6,208 nucleotides of DNA from Bacteroidales bacterium (lineage in GTDB: Bacteria > Bacteroidota > Bacteroidia > Bacteroidales > JAADGE01): positions 1 through 6,208 of the forward strand of contig JANTGL010000162.1 in NCBI GenBank assembly GCA_024762915.1, given 5' to 3'. Below the pieces are notes generated by a model. The model had not been told where the DNA came from and searched no databases. It saw only the letters and a list, made by a program, of their open reading frames with translations. Each line of letters begins with the position of its first letter. Positions within the stretch are counted from its first letter, which is position 1. Of this stretch, positions 6,118 to 6,208 are shown one piece after another. Made by a program: the position numbers and the translations under genes.

Positions 6118-6208
6118 ATGTTCTTTAACACTTCAAAATTTATCTCATTTTTCGATTATGCTTTTCATAAATTTTATTTACTTCGCATCGGTTATTTTCT
6201 ATTTATTA
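6118..6208 (+). CDS. Possible start of an unidentified gene, cut by the right window edge
   Basis: An ATG at 6118 opens a frame that stays open for 30 codons to the end of the window. The peptide starts MFFNTSKFISFFDYAFHKFY and continues LLRIGYFLFI. It is rich in Phe, Tyr and Leu, with a hydrophobic tail that could begin a membrane segment. The leader AATTAAAAAC is A-rich like those of the other genes here. All three minus-strand frames meet a stop within about 15 bases of the edge, so a converging gene is unlikely. An open frame this short can arise by chance, and the peptide is not recognised. Confidence 0.35.
   Translation, partial: MFFNTSKFISFFDYAFHKFYLLRIGYFLFI

Overview
The window looks like chromosomal DNA of an AT-rich member of the Bacteroidota (Bacteroidetes). 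Four things point that way: start codons sit behind A-rich leaders with no Shine-Dalgarno sequence; both exported proteins have signal peptides ending in the phylum's frequent '-FSQ' pattern; the partial dehydrogenase closely resembles the isocitrate/isopropylmalate-family enzymes I recall from this phylum; and the long downstream spacer is full of short degenerate repeats of a kind common there. This placement is inference from style. No rRNA or marker gene is present.

Layout. Positions 546 to 1 (minus strand) hold the first 182 codons of an isocitrate/isopropylmalate-type dehydrogenase cut by the window edge. A 93-bp intergenic region separates it from a divergent two-gene set on the plus strand. 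The first gene (640-2085) is an exported C69-family dipeptidase, an Ntn hydrolase with its nucleophile Cys just after the signal peptide. Ten bases after its stop comes a 1083-residue exported protein (2096-5347) with 14 WD40 blades, which split 7 + 7 around a linker, then a conserved linker region, an Ig-like segment and a C-terminal caspase-like (C14) protease with an intact His/Cys dyad. The rest (5348-6117) has no convincing gene. It contains a perfect TGAAAGG heptamer array directly after the stop, a CGCAAAG/CACAAAG motif cluster, two hairpins, a 13-bp direct repeat, a 21-bp-period degenerate array of about 11 units and an eight-unit 7-bp array. A possible new ORF starts at 6118 and runs off the right edge.

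How the genes may work together. The dehydrogenase is a cytoplasmic central-metabolism enzyme and is probably unrelated to the pair. The C69 peptidase and the WD40-caspase protein are likely co-transcribed and both enter the secretory pathway, so they would act in the periplasm or at the cell surface. They are two cysteine peptidases of different clans. A functional link (shared peptide degradation, or one processing the other) is suggested only by adjacency and shared export. The most unusual items are the double-propeller caspase architecture and the regular 21-bp array in the spacer.
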